Origin: Erysipelotrichaceae bacterium | GTDB taxonomy: Bacteria > Bacillota_I > Bacilli_A > Erysipelotrichales > Erysipelotrichaceae | Direction: 5' to 3' | DNA: 14,775 nt | NCBI GenBank assembly: GCA_017620435.1 | Contig: JAFZQL010000144.1 | Coordinates: forward strand, 1-14,775 | Shown: positions 1 through 7,266 of the stretch, one piece after another | Layout of the letters: every line of letters begins with the position of its first letter | Position numbering within the stretch: position 1 is the stretch's first letter | Translations under genes and position numbers: made by a program | The notes under the pieces: generated by a model | The model's input: the letters and a program-made list of their open reading frames with translations, nothing else | Told to the model about the DNA's origin: nothing | Databases searched by the model: none

Positions 1-3000
1 AAGGAGAACTTCCGGTCTTTGTCAATACGCTGGAACCTGGATCGCTGTCGATCACCAAGAAGATCAGTGATGAATCCGAGGAATACGATCCGGATCAGGA
101 ATTCGTTTTCCATGTAAAACTGATTGGAGAAGACGTAGAAGAAGATGCTGTTTACGAGTATACGATCGTGAAAGAAGGCAGCCAGGGCAATGGCGGATCG
201 GGAGACACAGGCGAAGGAAACGGTAGCGAAAGCGGAACGGGCAACGAAAACGGAACCGGTGATGGAACAGGAAGTGGCGGCGATTCACAACCTCTGCTGG
301 CCAATCCTTTCCCATTAATCGTTCGGAACGGCTTTAACGGTCCTTTGAAAGAAGGAGACAGCGAGGAAGAAAAGGCATACGCGATTCAGTCCGGTCAGTA
401 TTTCATCTTCTTCACAAGTAAAACGGTGCCGACATCGCCTGTAACACTGACTGTTGACGGTGTGACAAAAGACTACTCCGGTACGATTTATTCTGATTTC
501 TTGTCTTCAAAGACATGGGGTAATCTGACCGGTGTCAAGTATGTGGATGTTGATGACAACAGCGTCATTAAGCCTACAAGCATGTCGTCATGGTTCCAGA
601 GATGGAGCGGTCTTGTTTCGGTGGATCTTACAGGATTCAAGACAGAGAGTCCTATTGCTTTGGATTCTTTGTTCAGCCTGTGCTCCAACCTAAAAACCGT
701 CACTTTCGATGAGAAGCTTAAGGTATCCAGCACTTATAACATGTTCTATGCATGTTATGGACTTGTATCTCTTGATCTGAGCACCTTAAATACCACTGCT
801 ATAACAAACATGGATTCTATGTTTAAGAGCTGCAGACTGCTGGAATCTATCAAATTCGGCGACAAGTTCAGCACAGACAATGTTGTTACTATGGCAAGCA
901 TGTTTAATGACTGTCAGAAGCTGAAGACGCTTGATTTAAGCTCTTTCAATACCGCATCAGTCGAATCGATGGAAAGCATGTTCTACTGGTGTTTCGCGCT
1001 GGAATCTATCAAATTCGGCAAAAACTTTAATACAGCTAAAGTTGAAAAGATGAGCCAGATGTTCGATACATGCAGTTCCTTGAAGTCACTTGATTTAAGT
1101 GGCTTCAGTACAGCAAGTATTTCAGGAACCAACATGACTTCCATGTTCCGTTCATGTACCAGCCTTGAGACTGTTGTTTTCGGGAATGAATTCACGGTAG
1201 AGAACGTTACCGATCTATCATCTCTCTTTGGCGGCTGCTCTAGCCTGAAGACCCTTGATCTAACAACATTCAAAACTGCGAACGTAACAAACATGGGTTT
1301 GATGTTTAGCTCATGTTCGAGCCTTAAGTCTTTGACTCTCGGCACATATTTTAATACCGAGAATGTAATGTACATGGCTTCTATGTTTTCCGGATGCAGC
1401 AGTTTAGAAACTCTTGATTTAAGTGTTTTCAAGACCCCGAAGGTAAGAGAAACGGCGGGAATGTTCAGGGATTGTTCAAGTTTGAAAACACTTGATATCA
1501 GGAATTTCAGCATTACAGCATACATGATGAATATGAACAACATGTTCGCTGGCTGTAACGCATTATCTTCAATCTCGTTAGGCAGTGATTTCTCCTTTAA
1601 ACCTCCTTACTACGAAGGCCGTTATGCAATACTGCCAACACCTACTGCTTCTGGATGCACAGGCAAGTGGATCAACACAGATACACTGATAGCTAAAACT
1701 GCCGAAGAATTAAAAGACGAATATGGCAATGATACTATCACATGGGCGGGAACCTGGATCTGGGAAAGAAACGCAGCATATACAATCCATTTCACGGTTG
1801 CTGAGGAAGATCTGCCTGTTGCAGGCCTGATGTCTGATGTAACTACTGATTTTGATGTAGAATGCAAGCTTCCGGCAAATGAATTCCAGAAAGATAAATA
1901 TCGTTTTGTTAACTGGATAGAAGCAAGCGTCATTAACAGCTCAGGAACAGAAGTAGGACAGCAGAGAGAATATACCGATAGAGCAACGATCCCGGTTAAT
2001 ACCTACAATATCGGCGATAAGGTTACATTGCAGGCTGTATTTGCCCATAACACCGTTTCGGTTAAAGACGGAGAATTTGAAATCATTCTTCATGGCGATG
2101 AGACAGCCATCATAGATGGTCTGCCTGCCGGTACATCATACCAGATCTGGGAAGAAACACCTGACGGATGGATCCTGATTGAAGAAAAGAATTCATCAGG
2201 AAAGATCATAGAGATGGAAACCCAGGAAGCCGAGTTTACCAACCTGTATCAGCCGAAGATGACAGCAGTCAGGTTCCACGGAACCAAGATGCTGGACAAT
2301 ACCGTAGCCGAAGCAGGCAAGTATACTTTTGAACTGTATGAAGTAGTTGACGGTAAGAGAGTATTATTAGAAACCGTCGAGACGATGAACGGAGGCTTTA
2401 TCCAGTTCAAGCGTATCGACTATACAAAAGATGATGTCGGTACCCATACCTACATCATCAAGGAAACCGGATTTACCGATGATTCGATTGAGTATGATAC
2501 GCATGAAGAAACGGTAACGGTCGTTGTTTCTGAATCTGAAGATATGCTGATTTCCAGAGTCACATATGATGATGACGGTATCAGTTTCATCAACAAGAAG
2601 AGACCTGGAGCTTTGAGACTTACTAAGATCGGCGAAGGTGTGAATGAAGCCAATGAGGATGACGAGTTCACCTTTAAGATCACCTTCAGAAATGAATCCG
2701 GAATGCCTATCGATGACAAGATCTACTGGTACATTGAAAATGAAGACGGCACGATAGAAGTACCGACAGAAACAGGCACATCCGGTGGAGCGGGCGGTGA
2801 GGCATTACCGCTGTTAAGCAATCCGCTGCCTCTTGGATTATTAAAGAACGGCATCGGTCCGATGAAGGAAGATGATGACGATGAAGTATCGACATGGTTC
2901 CATGCAACATCTGATATGCTGGAAGGAACGGCATATGCTATATACACTTCAAACAGAGAACTGATTTTCTTCAGAAGCAAAGGAACTTACAGTAACGGTG

Positions 3001-5999
3001 CAAACACCACAGTCACAGACATTAAAGGAAACACATATTCCGGAACAGTGTATACAGGCATTGAAACTAACTCGAGAAATGGTGCGTTCAATACAAACGT
3101 AAGATCTGTAAGAATTGCAGATGGTCAGGCAATCAAACCTAAAGATACCAGATACTGGTTCTACAACTGTTCTAATCTGACTTCGGTTGATTTAAGCAGA
3201 CTAGATACATCGATAGACACCACATTCCAGGCACTGTTCTACGGTTGTACTTCTTTGAGATCGATTGATGTCAGTACGTGGGATACAAGAAAAATAGAGA
3301 CCATGGACATGATGTTCAGAGACTGTTCTAGTCTTGAATCTTTGGACTTAAGCAGCTTTAGAACACCAAATCTTAGAGTCTTGAGATGGACATTCATTTT
3401 CTGTAGGAACTTAAAATCTTTGGATTTAAGCTCTTTCGATACATCTAAGGTTGTAAGTTTCCAGAGTTGTTTTGAAGGATTGACAAGTCTGAAGAGCCTT
3501 GATATCAGCAACTTTGATGTTAGCGGTGCTGTTCAAGGAAATAACTACGGAAGCATAAGTGCAAGTTTGTATGGTGTATTTAAAAACAGTTCAGCGCTTG
3601 AGTATCTGGATATCAGCGGCATGACAATCACCAACAAATCTGCTTCTATGAGTGATTTCTTCCTCAGTACAAGAGCAATATCAACCATAGTTTTAGGGCC
3701 TGGTTACAAGTTCACAGGAGCAAGCAACACCAATCTGCCTACTCCACCTTCAAGCTCGCCATATACCGGCGAGTGGATTAGGATAGATGGTGCATATGGT
3801 CCATGCACTCCAGAAATACTTGCTAGTAAATATAAGTCAGAAATGGCTGGTACATGGGTATGGCAGACGGACGATACCGGTTCAATCGTTTACTTTAACG
3901 CTGAAGGCGGCTATTGTTCACCAACCAGCACAAGAGCTGAGTTCATGAACAAGAAGATCACGATGCCGGATTATCCTGACGTTCAGAAACCTGGCTACAC
4001 GATTGGCGGATGGAATACGAAGGAAGATGGTTCCGGTACATCCTATGATCCGGGTAAGACGTACACCTACAGTCAGATCGGTACCAAGATCGGTGAAACG
4101 ATTGTTCTGTATGCTCAGTGGAACAAGGGTGACAACTGGAAGTATACGGTAAGGCACTATAAAGAGAAGCTTGACGGAAGCGATTTCGATCTGGCTGCTA
4201 CGGAAGTGAAGTATGCGAAGGCTGTACCTTCGGAAGATGATCCGGATCAGCTGGTGGCGATCGTAACACCTCCTGTTAAGACGGAATATGCCGCGGAGGG
4301 ATTCTATCTGCCTGATCCGCAGACTGTATCGGTAAACAAGAACGGTACGACATTCATCGACTACTACTACAGCAGAGGTACGTACGAGATCATATTCGAC
4401 GGCAACGGCGCTACTTCCGGCGGAATGGAGAACCTGAAGATGAATTCAGGAGTGGCCAAGAATCTGCCGCTGAATACTTATCAGAAGGAAGGTTCGATCT
4501 TTATCGGATGGAATACGAAGGCGGACGGCACAGGAGATGCGTACACGGACGGTCAGCAGGTGAAGAACCTGACGAAGGAAGAAACAATCACTCTGTATGC
4601 CCAGTGGCTGAAGAACGAGAACGATCCGCTGACTCCTACTTTCGGTGTGGTATATGTCACATTGAAGGCCGGTCAGACGATCGTGATCCCGAATCTGCCG
4701 AACGGAACATCTTATACGATTGAAGAGACCGAAATCCCTGACGGCTGGACACTGAAGAAGATCGAAGGTGCAGAGGGTGTAATCGTTTCGAATCACAATG
4801 CCGAAGCGTTTGCGACAAATACGTACAAAGCCAAAGGTGAAGCCTATATCGTGGCGCACAAGAAACTGATTGACGGAGAGATCGAAGAAGGCCAGTTCAG
4901 CTTTGAACTGCTGGATGAAGATGGAGAAGTCCTGCAGACAAAGAGCAACGGTGCTATCGATGAAAATCAGTATGTGTATGATGAAAACGGCAACCAGATA
5001 GAGAATCCGTATTACGGATATGCGGTCGTGTACTTCGATCCGATCTCTTACGATACGACGGGCACATATACCTATACGGTTCAGGAAGTACCTGGCGAAG
5101 ACAAGAATATTGAATACGACAAGAATACCTTTGGAGTAACGGTCAATGTTGAGAATGGCGGAAACGGCAGACTTGACTGTGAAGTCATCTATAAAGATGA
5201 AAACGAACCGATGTTTGTCAACAGGTATATGCCTGGCAGTCTGAAGATCTATAAGGAGATCGTCAGCGGCGATGATAATCAGAAGTTCTCGTTCGTCGTT
5301 CATCTCTACGATAAGGACGGAGAAGAGCTGGAAGACAAGTTCATCGCAACGATCGCATCCGAAGGAGGACGATCTTACGATGAGGAATACAAGTCCGGAG
5401 ATACGATTTCCATGACGCCGAAAGAGACTGTTGAGATCAGCAGTATCCCTGCAGGAACGACCTATACGGTAGAAGAAGTCGAGATTCCGAAGAACTGGGA
5501 GCTGGTAAGCTCGGAAGACACGGCAGGTACGATCGTTTCCAACGAAACTGCCAAGATCAGGTTCACCAATAAACATACGGTAGTTCTCTTTGGAGATCTG
5601 GTGATCGAGAAGGAACTGGATACCTGGGAAGACGGTTCGCCGGTTACGTTCATCTTTGATGTCGTTGTGGAAAAGAATGGTGAGATCATCCTTGCGGATG
5701 TTTATTCGCTGACTTACGACGGTCCGGGCAAGAAACGGATCGAGATCAAGGATCTTCCAAGCGACGCGAATGTTACGGTTAAGGAGGTCTATGTCGGTGC
5801 CGGCTACAAGCTGAGTACAGACGCTACGGTCAACGTGGTGATCGATCCGGATAGACCGGAGAACCTGGCGTCATTTACCAATACTTATGACAATAAGCGG
5901 AAACGGGGCTATGGTGCACAGAACACCTTTACAACGGAGGACGGTGAAACATGGACCTGGATAAGCGATCTTGAGGAAGGAGGTGAAGGTCATGAATAA
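1..5999 (+). CDS. Giant modular surface adhesin, 5'-partial (FctA / DUF7601 / BspA-type LRR / InlB-like repeats)
   Basis: The reading frame is open from base 3, so the start lies outside the window and 1998 codons are visible (residue number = base/3). Domains in order: the end of an FctA-type isopeptide domain (FVN at residues 7-8 or so); first half of a DUF7601 Ig-like domain (13-55); Gly/Ser/Glu linker; LRR module (125-590); degenerate InlB-like region (590-680); second half of DUF7601 (681-752); FctA (753-869); first half of DUF7601 (870-921); linker; LRR module (962-1289); InlB-like, MucBP-like, InlB-like (1292-1535); second half of DUF7601 (1544-1609); FctA (1610-1745); intact DUF7601 (1746-1860); a last Cna/DUF5979-like domain (1860-1964); and a 34-residue tail. 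There is no LPXTG motif and no C-terminal membrane segment. Such domains form stiff, self-crosslinked stalks outside Gram-positive cells, so a role in adhesion or fibre formation is likely; the ligand is unknown. The gene overlaps the next one by 8 bases (ATGAATAA). Confidence 0.9.
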   Translation, partial: GELPVFVNTLEPGSLSITKKISDESEEYDPDQEFVFHVKLIGEDVEEDAVYEYTIVKEGSQGNGGSGDTGEGNGSESGTGNENGTGDGTGSGGDSQPLLANPFPLIVRNGFNGPLKEGDSEEEKAYAIQSGQYFIFFTSKTVPTSPVTLTVDGVTKDYSGTIYSDFLSSKTWGNLTGVKYVDVDDNSVIKPTSMSSWFQRWSGLVSVDLTGFKTESPIALDSLFSLCSNLKTVTFDEKLKVSSTYNMFYACYGLVSLDLSTLNTTAITNMDSMFKSCRLLESIKFGDKFSTDNVVTMASMFNDCQKLKTLDLSSFNTASVESMESMFYWCFALESIKFGKNFNTAKVEKMSQMFDTCSSLKSLDLSGFSTASISGTNMTSMFRSCTSLETVVFGNEFTVENVTDLSSLFGGCSSLKTLDLTTFKTANVTNMGLMFSSCSSLKSLTLGTYFNTENVMYMASMFSGCSSLETLDLSVFKTPKVRETAGMFRDCSSLKTLDIRNFSITAYMMNMNNMFAGCNALSSISLGSDFSFKPPYYEGRYAILPTPTASGCTGKWINTDTLIAKTAEELKDEYGNDTITWAGTWIWERNAAYTIHFTVAEEDLPVAGLMSDVTTDFDVECKLPANEFQKDKYRFVNWIEASVINSSGTEVGQQREYTDRATIPVNTYNIGDKVTLQAVFAHNTVSVKDGEFEIILHGDETAIIDGLPAGTSYQIWEETPDGWILIEEKNSSGKIIEMETQEAEFTNLYQPKMTAVRFHGTKMLDNTVAEAGKYTFELYEVVDGKRVLLETVETMNGGFIQFKRIDYTKDDVGTHTYIIKETGFTDDSIEYDTHEETVTVVVSESEDMLISRVTYDDDGISFINKKRPGALRLTKIGEGVNEANEDDEFTFKITFRNESGMPIDDKIYWYIENEDGTIEVPTETGTSGGAGGEALPLLSNPLPLGLLKNGIGPMKEDDDDEVSTWFHATSDMLEGTAYAIYTSNRELIFFRSKGTYSNGANTTVTDIKGNTYSGTVYTGIETNSRNGAFNTNVRSVRIADGQAIKPKDTRYWFYNCSNLTSVDLSRLDTSIDTTFQALFYGCTSLRSIDVSTWDTRKIETMDMMFRDCSSLESLDLSSFRTPNLRVLRWTFIFCRNLKSLDLSSFDTSKVVSFQSCFEGLTSLKSLDISNFDVSGAVQGNNYGSISASLYGVFKNSSALEYLDISGMTITNKSASMSDFFLSTRAISTIVLGPGYKFTGASNTNLPTPPSSSPYTGEWIRIDGAYGPCTPEILASKYKSEMAGTWVWQTDDTGSIVYFNAEGGYCSPTSTRAEFMNKKITMPDYPDVQKPGYTIGGWNTKEDGSGTSYDPGKTYTYSQIGTKIGETIVLYAQWNKGDNWKYTVRHYKEKLDGSDFDLAATEVKYAKAVPSEDDPDQLVAIVTPPVKTEYAAEGFYLPDPQTVSVNKNGTTFIDYYYSRGTYEIIFDGNGATSGGMENLKMNSGVAKNLPLNTYQKEGSIFIGWNTKADGTGDAYTDGQQVKNLTKEETITLYAQWLKNENDPLTPTFGVVYVTLKAGQTIVIPNLPNGTSYTIEETEIPDGWTLKKIEGAEGVIVSNHNAEAFATNTYKAKGEAYIVAHKKLIDGEIEEGQFSFELLDEDGEVLQTKSNGAIDENQYVYDENGNQIENPYYGYAVVYFDPISYDTTGTYTYTVQEVPGEDKNIEYDKNTFGVTVNVENGGNGRLDCEVIYKDENEPMFVNRYMPGSLKIYKEIVSGDDNQKFSFVVHLYDKDGEELEDKFIATIASEGGRSYDEEYKSGDTISMTPKETVEISSIPAGTTYTVEEVEIPKNWELVSSEDTAGTIVSNETAKIRFTNKHTVVLFGDLVIEKELDTWEDGSPVTFIFDVVVEKNGEIILADVYSLTYDGPGKKRIEIKDLPSDANVTVKEVYVGAGYKLSTDATVNVVIDPDRPENLASFTNTYDNKRKRGYGAQNTFTTEDGETWTWISDLEEGGEGHE
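591..1598 (+). repeat. LRR array 1: BspA/DUF285-type repeats with strict A/B alternation
   Basis: The array encodes about 12 copies of a leucine-rich unit ending in MFxxC or LFxxC. Two unit types alternate: type A of 26 residues with an LDLSxFxT core, and type B of 27 residues with an FGxxFxTxxV core, giving a 53-residue (159-base) double unit. A degenerate WFQRW unit begins it, and a BspA-type end cap (LPTP, then GTWIWE near 1750-1766) closes it. This is the repeat style of BspA-like proteins and the Mycoplasma lipoprotein family DUF285, which often mediate adhesion. The base composition is AT-richer than the flanking domains. Confidence 0.85.
839..1019 (+). repeat. Perfect 22-base direct repeat inside LRR array 1
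   Basis: The same 22 bases occur at 839-860 and 998-1019, spaced exactly 159 bases apart, which is one A/B double unit. They encode the start of two type-B repeats (LESIKFG). Identity at the DNA level suggests a recent duplication or gene conversion within the array, and the pair could recombine in frame to gain or lose 53 residues. Confidence 0.8.
2259..2608 (+). other. FctA-type isopeptide pilin domain 1 (within giant adhesin)
   Basis: The region resembles the streptococcal pilin isopeptide linkage (FctA) family. The expected triad for a self-formed Lys-Asn bond is visible: K762 in GTKML, E821 in IIKETG and N864 in FINKK. The position of these residues matches the family pattern of a first-strand Lys, a central Glu and a last-strand Asn. 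It sits between the two LRR-carrying DUF7601 domains. Confidence 0.75.
3156..3713 (+). repeat. LRR array 2: seven BspA/DUF285-type repeats, nearly all type A
   Basis: About seven units follow the 26-residue LDLSxxDT...FxxC pattern, with the terminal Cys lost in the last three (FEGL, FKNS, FFLST). Unlike array 1 there is no A/B alternation; only the final IVLGPGYKF segment is type-B-like. The end cap (LPTP, then GTWVWQ) parallels that of array 1. The array is therefore a shorter, diverged relative of array 1 and not a recent copy. Confidence 0.8.
3876..4607 (+). repeat. Pair of InlB-like (Listeria-Bacteroides, Flg_new) repeats flanking a MucBP-like segment
   Basis: Two copies of the pattern xIxFxxxGG...GYxxxGWNTKxDGxG...LYAQW lie at 3876-4121 and 4377-4607. 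Between them, 4134-4376 encodes a MucBP-like segment starting YTVRHYKEKLDG and ending FIDYYYSRG. Both copies share the bases ggatggaatacgaagg at the GWNTK core. Such repeats are common spacers in Bacillota surface proteins that carry BspA-type LRRs. Confidence 0.75.
4830..5236 (+). other. FctA-type isopeptide pilin domain 2 (within giant adhesin)
   Basis: This domain has the FctA pattern AHKKL...GQFSFEL...YTVQEV...FVNRY. The predicted isopeptide triad is K1620, E1695 and N1740. It follows the second interrupted DUF7601 domain and leads directly into an intact DUF7601 domain. Confidence 0.75.
5238..5582 (+). other. Intact DUF7601-type Ig-like domain (within giant adhesin)
   Basis: This is the only uninterrupted copy in the window, running from GSLKIYKEIV through SIPAGTTYTVEEVEIPKNW to IRFTNKH. 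It serves as an internal reference: its first part aligns by eye with 39-167 and 2609-2763, and its second part with 2043-2257 and 4632-4829. That comparison shows the other two copies are split by LRR inserts. Family naming is from memory of the sequence pattern, not a search. Confidence 0.65.
5977..5986 (+). promoter_or_regulatory. Ribosome binding site that sets the start of the 5992 gene
   Basis: AAGGAGGTGA is a near-perfect anti-16S match five bases before the ATG at 5992. It excludes the in-frame TTG at 5971, which lies upstream of the site. The site is inside the end of the giant adhesin gene, as expected for coupled translation. Confidence 0.85.
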
Positions 6000-6489
6000 G
6001 AAGAATAAACTGATTCTATTATTGATGGTAACGCTGGCATTGATGATCAGTGTTCCTAAGACCCTAGCCTACTTCTCGACCTATGTACAGGCAAAGGGTA
6101 CTGCTCCTGTCGTTCTGAAAGAGGTCGTAGAATTCAAGGAAGAGAAAATCGGCGGCAACAAGCGTGTCGTTATAAAGGCTGACAGTGATTCTGATCCGAT
6201 CTATGTCAGGATCAGAGCCTATGCGTCTTCTGAGATCTTCGACCTGATCGATTTCGTCTTTGAAGAAGGCGAATGGAGAATGACTTCGGACGGCTGGTAC
6301 GAATACTACAAGGTCCTGATGGCAGGCGAGGAAGCAAGCATGGATATTGAGATCGAGAAGGCTTCGATCGAGCTGTCGCAGTTCAACGTGATCGTCGTCT
6401 ATGAATACATTCCTGCCATTTCCGATGGCGAGGGAGGTTACGTCAAAGACTGGAGCGTAGGCTGGACGACAGGAGGTGACGGACAATGA
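5992..6489 (+). CDS. Small secreted protein with SipW-dependent-type signal peptide
   Basis: The product is 165 residues. It has a basic start (MNKKNK), a hydrophobic core (residues 7-21) and then LAYFST at 25-30, the AYFS signature seen at the processing region of TasA- and camelysin-like cargo of SipW signal peptidases. The mature part is short, acidic and probably all beta, with strands such as PIYVRIRAYAS and NVIVVYEYIP. There is no anchor. It starts inside the last codons of the giant adhesin (8-base overlap) and its TGA overlaps the next ATG, so both junctions suggest translational coupling. A minor fibre subunit or adapter for the adhesin is the likely role, by position and signal type only; the mature domain is not recognised. 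Confidence 0.8.
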   Translation: MNKKNKLILLLMVTLALMISVPKTLAYFSTYVQAKGTAPVVLKEVVEFKEEKIGGNKRVVIKADSDSDPIYVRIRAYASSEIFDLIDFVFEEGEWRMTSDGWYEYYKVLMAGEEASMDIEIEKASIELSQFNVIVVYEYIPAISDGEGGYVKDWSVGWTTGGDGQ

Positions 6490-7262
6490 TGAAGAAATTC
6501 AAGAACAAGAAGATTCTGATCGCTTTCACTGTTACGGCTGTTCTGTTCCTGTTCTCGGCAATCGGTGCGACCAGGGCTGCCCTGATCGTATCGGGCATAT
6601 ACGATTCCCGTTTCGAGATGTACGACATCGGCGTCACGCTGAACGAGAACGGGAAAGCTCTTTCCTGGAGAACCTACAACAAGAGCAAGAGAGACTGGGA
6701 TGTGAATGCGGAAACGCCGCTGTTCCGGGATCTGAAGAAAATCAGATACGGCGTCGTCTATCCGGAGACGCTGTCTGTCAGAAACAGCGGACAGATCGAC
6801 GAGTATGTCCGGGTTACGATCTACAAGTACTGGCTGGATAAAGACGGTAACAAGAACATGGATATGGATCCGGATCTGATCTCGCTGACGCTGCTGACGG
6901 AAGACAACGGCTGGATCATAGACAAGGCCTATACAACAAAAGAAAGAACTGTGCTGTACTACACGCAGGTCCTGAAAGGATCGCAGTCGGTAAGAAACGG
7001 CGAAACAACACCGGATTTCGCAAGTAAAATGATGCTGGATCCGGAGATCAAGAATTATGTCATACAGGAAAAGGAATCTGTCGACGAGGAGACGGGCTAT
7101 ACCGTGATCACAACGGAGTATGTCTATGACGGATGTACCTTCTGTATCGACGTTCAGGTAGATGCCATTCAGACGCACAATGCGGAAGATGCCGCAATGA
7201 GTGCCTGGGGCAGAACCGTTAGCATAGCTGACGACGGGACACTGAGTCTGGGAGAGGAGTAG
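6486..7262 (+). CDS. TasA-like secreted protein of a SipW cluster
   Basis: The product is 258 residues. AGGAGGTGA at 6471-6479 precedes two adjacent ATGs (6486 and 6489); 6486 is chosen because it gives the ATGA overlap seen elsewhere in the operon. A hydrophobic segment at 10-29 is followed by ATRAALIVSGIYDSRFEM, a variant of the SipW cargo boundary in which the usual AYF is replaced. The mature part includes YDIGVTLNENGK, a DEYVRVTIYKYWLDKDG segment and a conserved-looking C-terminus (CIDVQVDAIQTHNAEDA, then SAWG). From memory, proteins of this pattern recur next to SipW peptidases in gut Bacillota. There is no anchor and no enzyme motif. It is probably a structural subunit exported with the 165-residue protein; the exact function is unknown. 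Confidence 0.8.
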   Translation: MMKKFKNKKILIAFTVTAVLFLFSAIGATRAALIVSGIYDSRFEMYDIGVTLNENGKALSWRTYNKSKRDWDVNAETPLFRDLKKIRYGVVYPETLSVRNSGQIDEYVRVTIYKYWLDKDGNKNMDMDPDLISLTLLTEDNGWIIDKAYTTKERTVLYYTQVLKGSQSVRNGETTPDFASKMMLDPEIKNYVIQEKESVDEETGYTVITTEYVYDGCTFCIDVQVDAIQTHNAEDAAMSAWGRTVSIADDGTLSLGEE

Positions 7263-7266
7263 CAGG

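Noticed and set aside
591..1598. CRISPR-like periodic repeats
   Set aside because: The periodicity is that of coding LRR units, with diverged bases and an open frame; there are no identical repeats with unique spacers.
4446..5576. 376-residue frame on the - strand
   Set aside because: It is antisense to clearly coding FctA/DUF7601 sequence, is rich in Arg/Asp/Ile/Phe as mirror frames are, and shows no domain.
168..5999. Adhesin starting at the GTG at 168
   Set aside because: The frame is open back to base 3 and those codons encode the start of the DUF7601 domain (GSLSITKK), so 168 is internal.
5971..6489. TTG start at 5971 for the first small cargo gene
   Set aside because: The strong ribosome site (5977-5986) lies downstream of the TTG and points to the ATG at 5992, which also starts a normal signal peptide.
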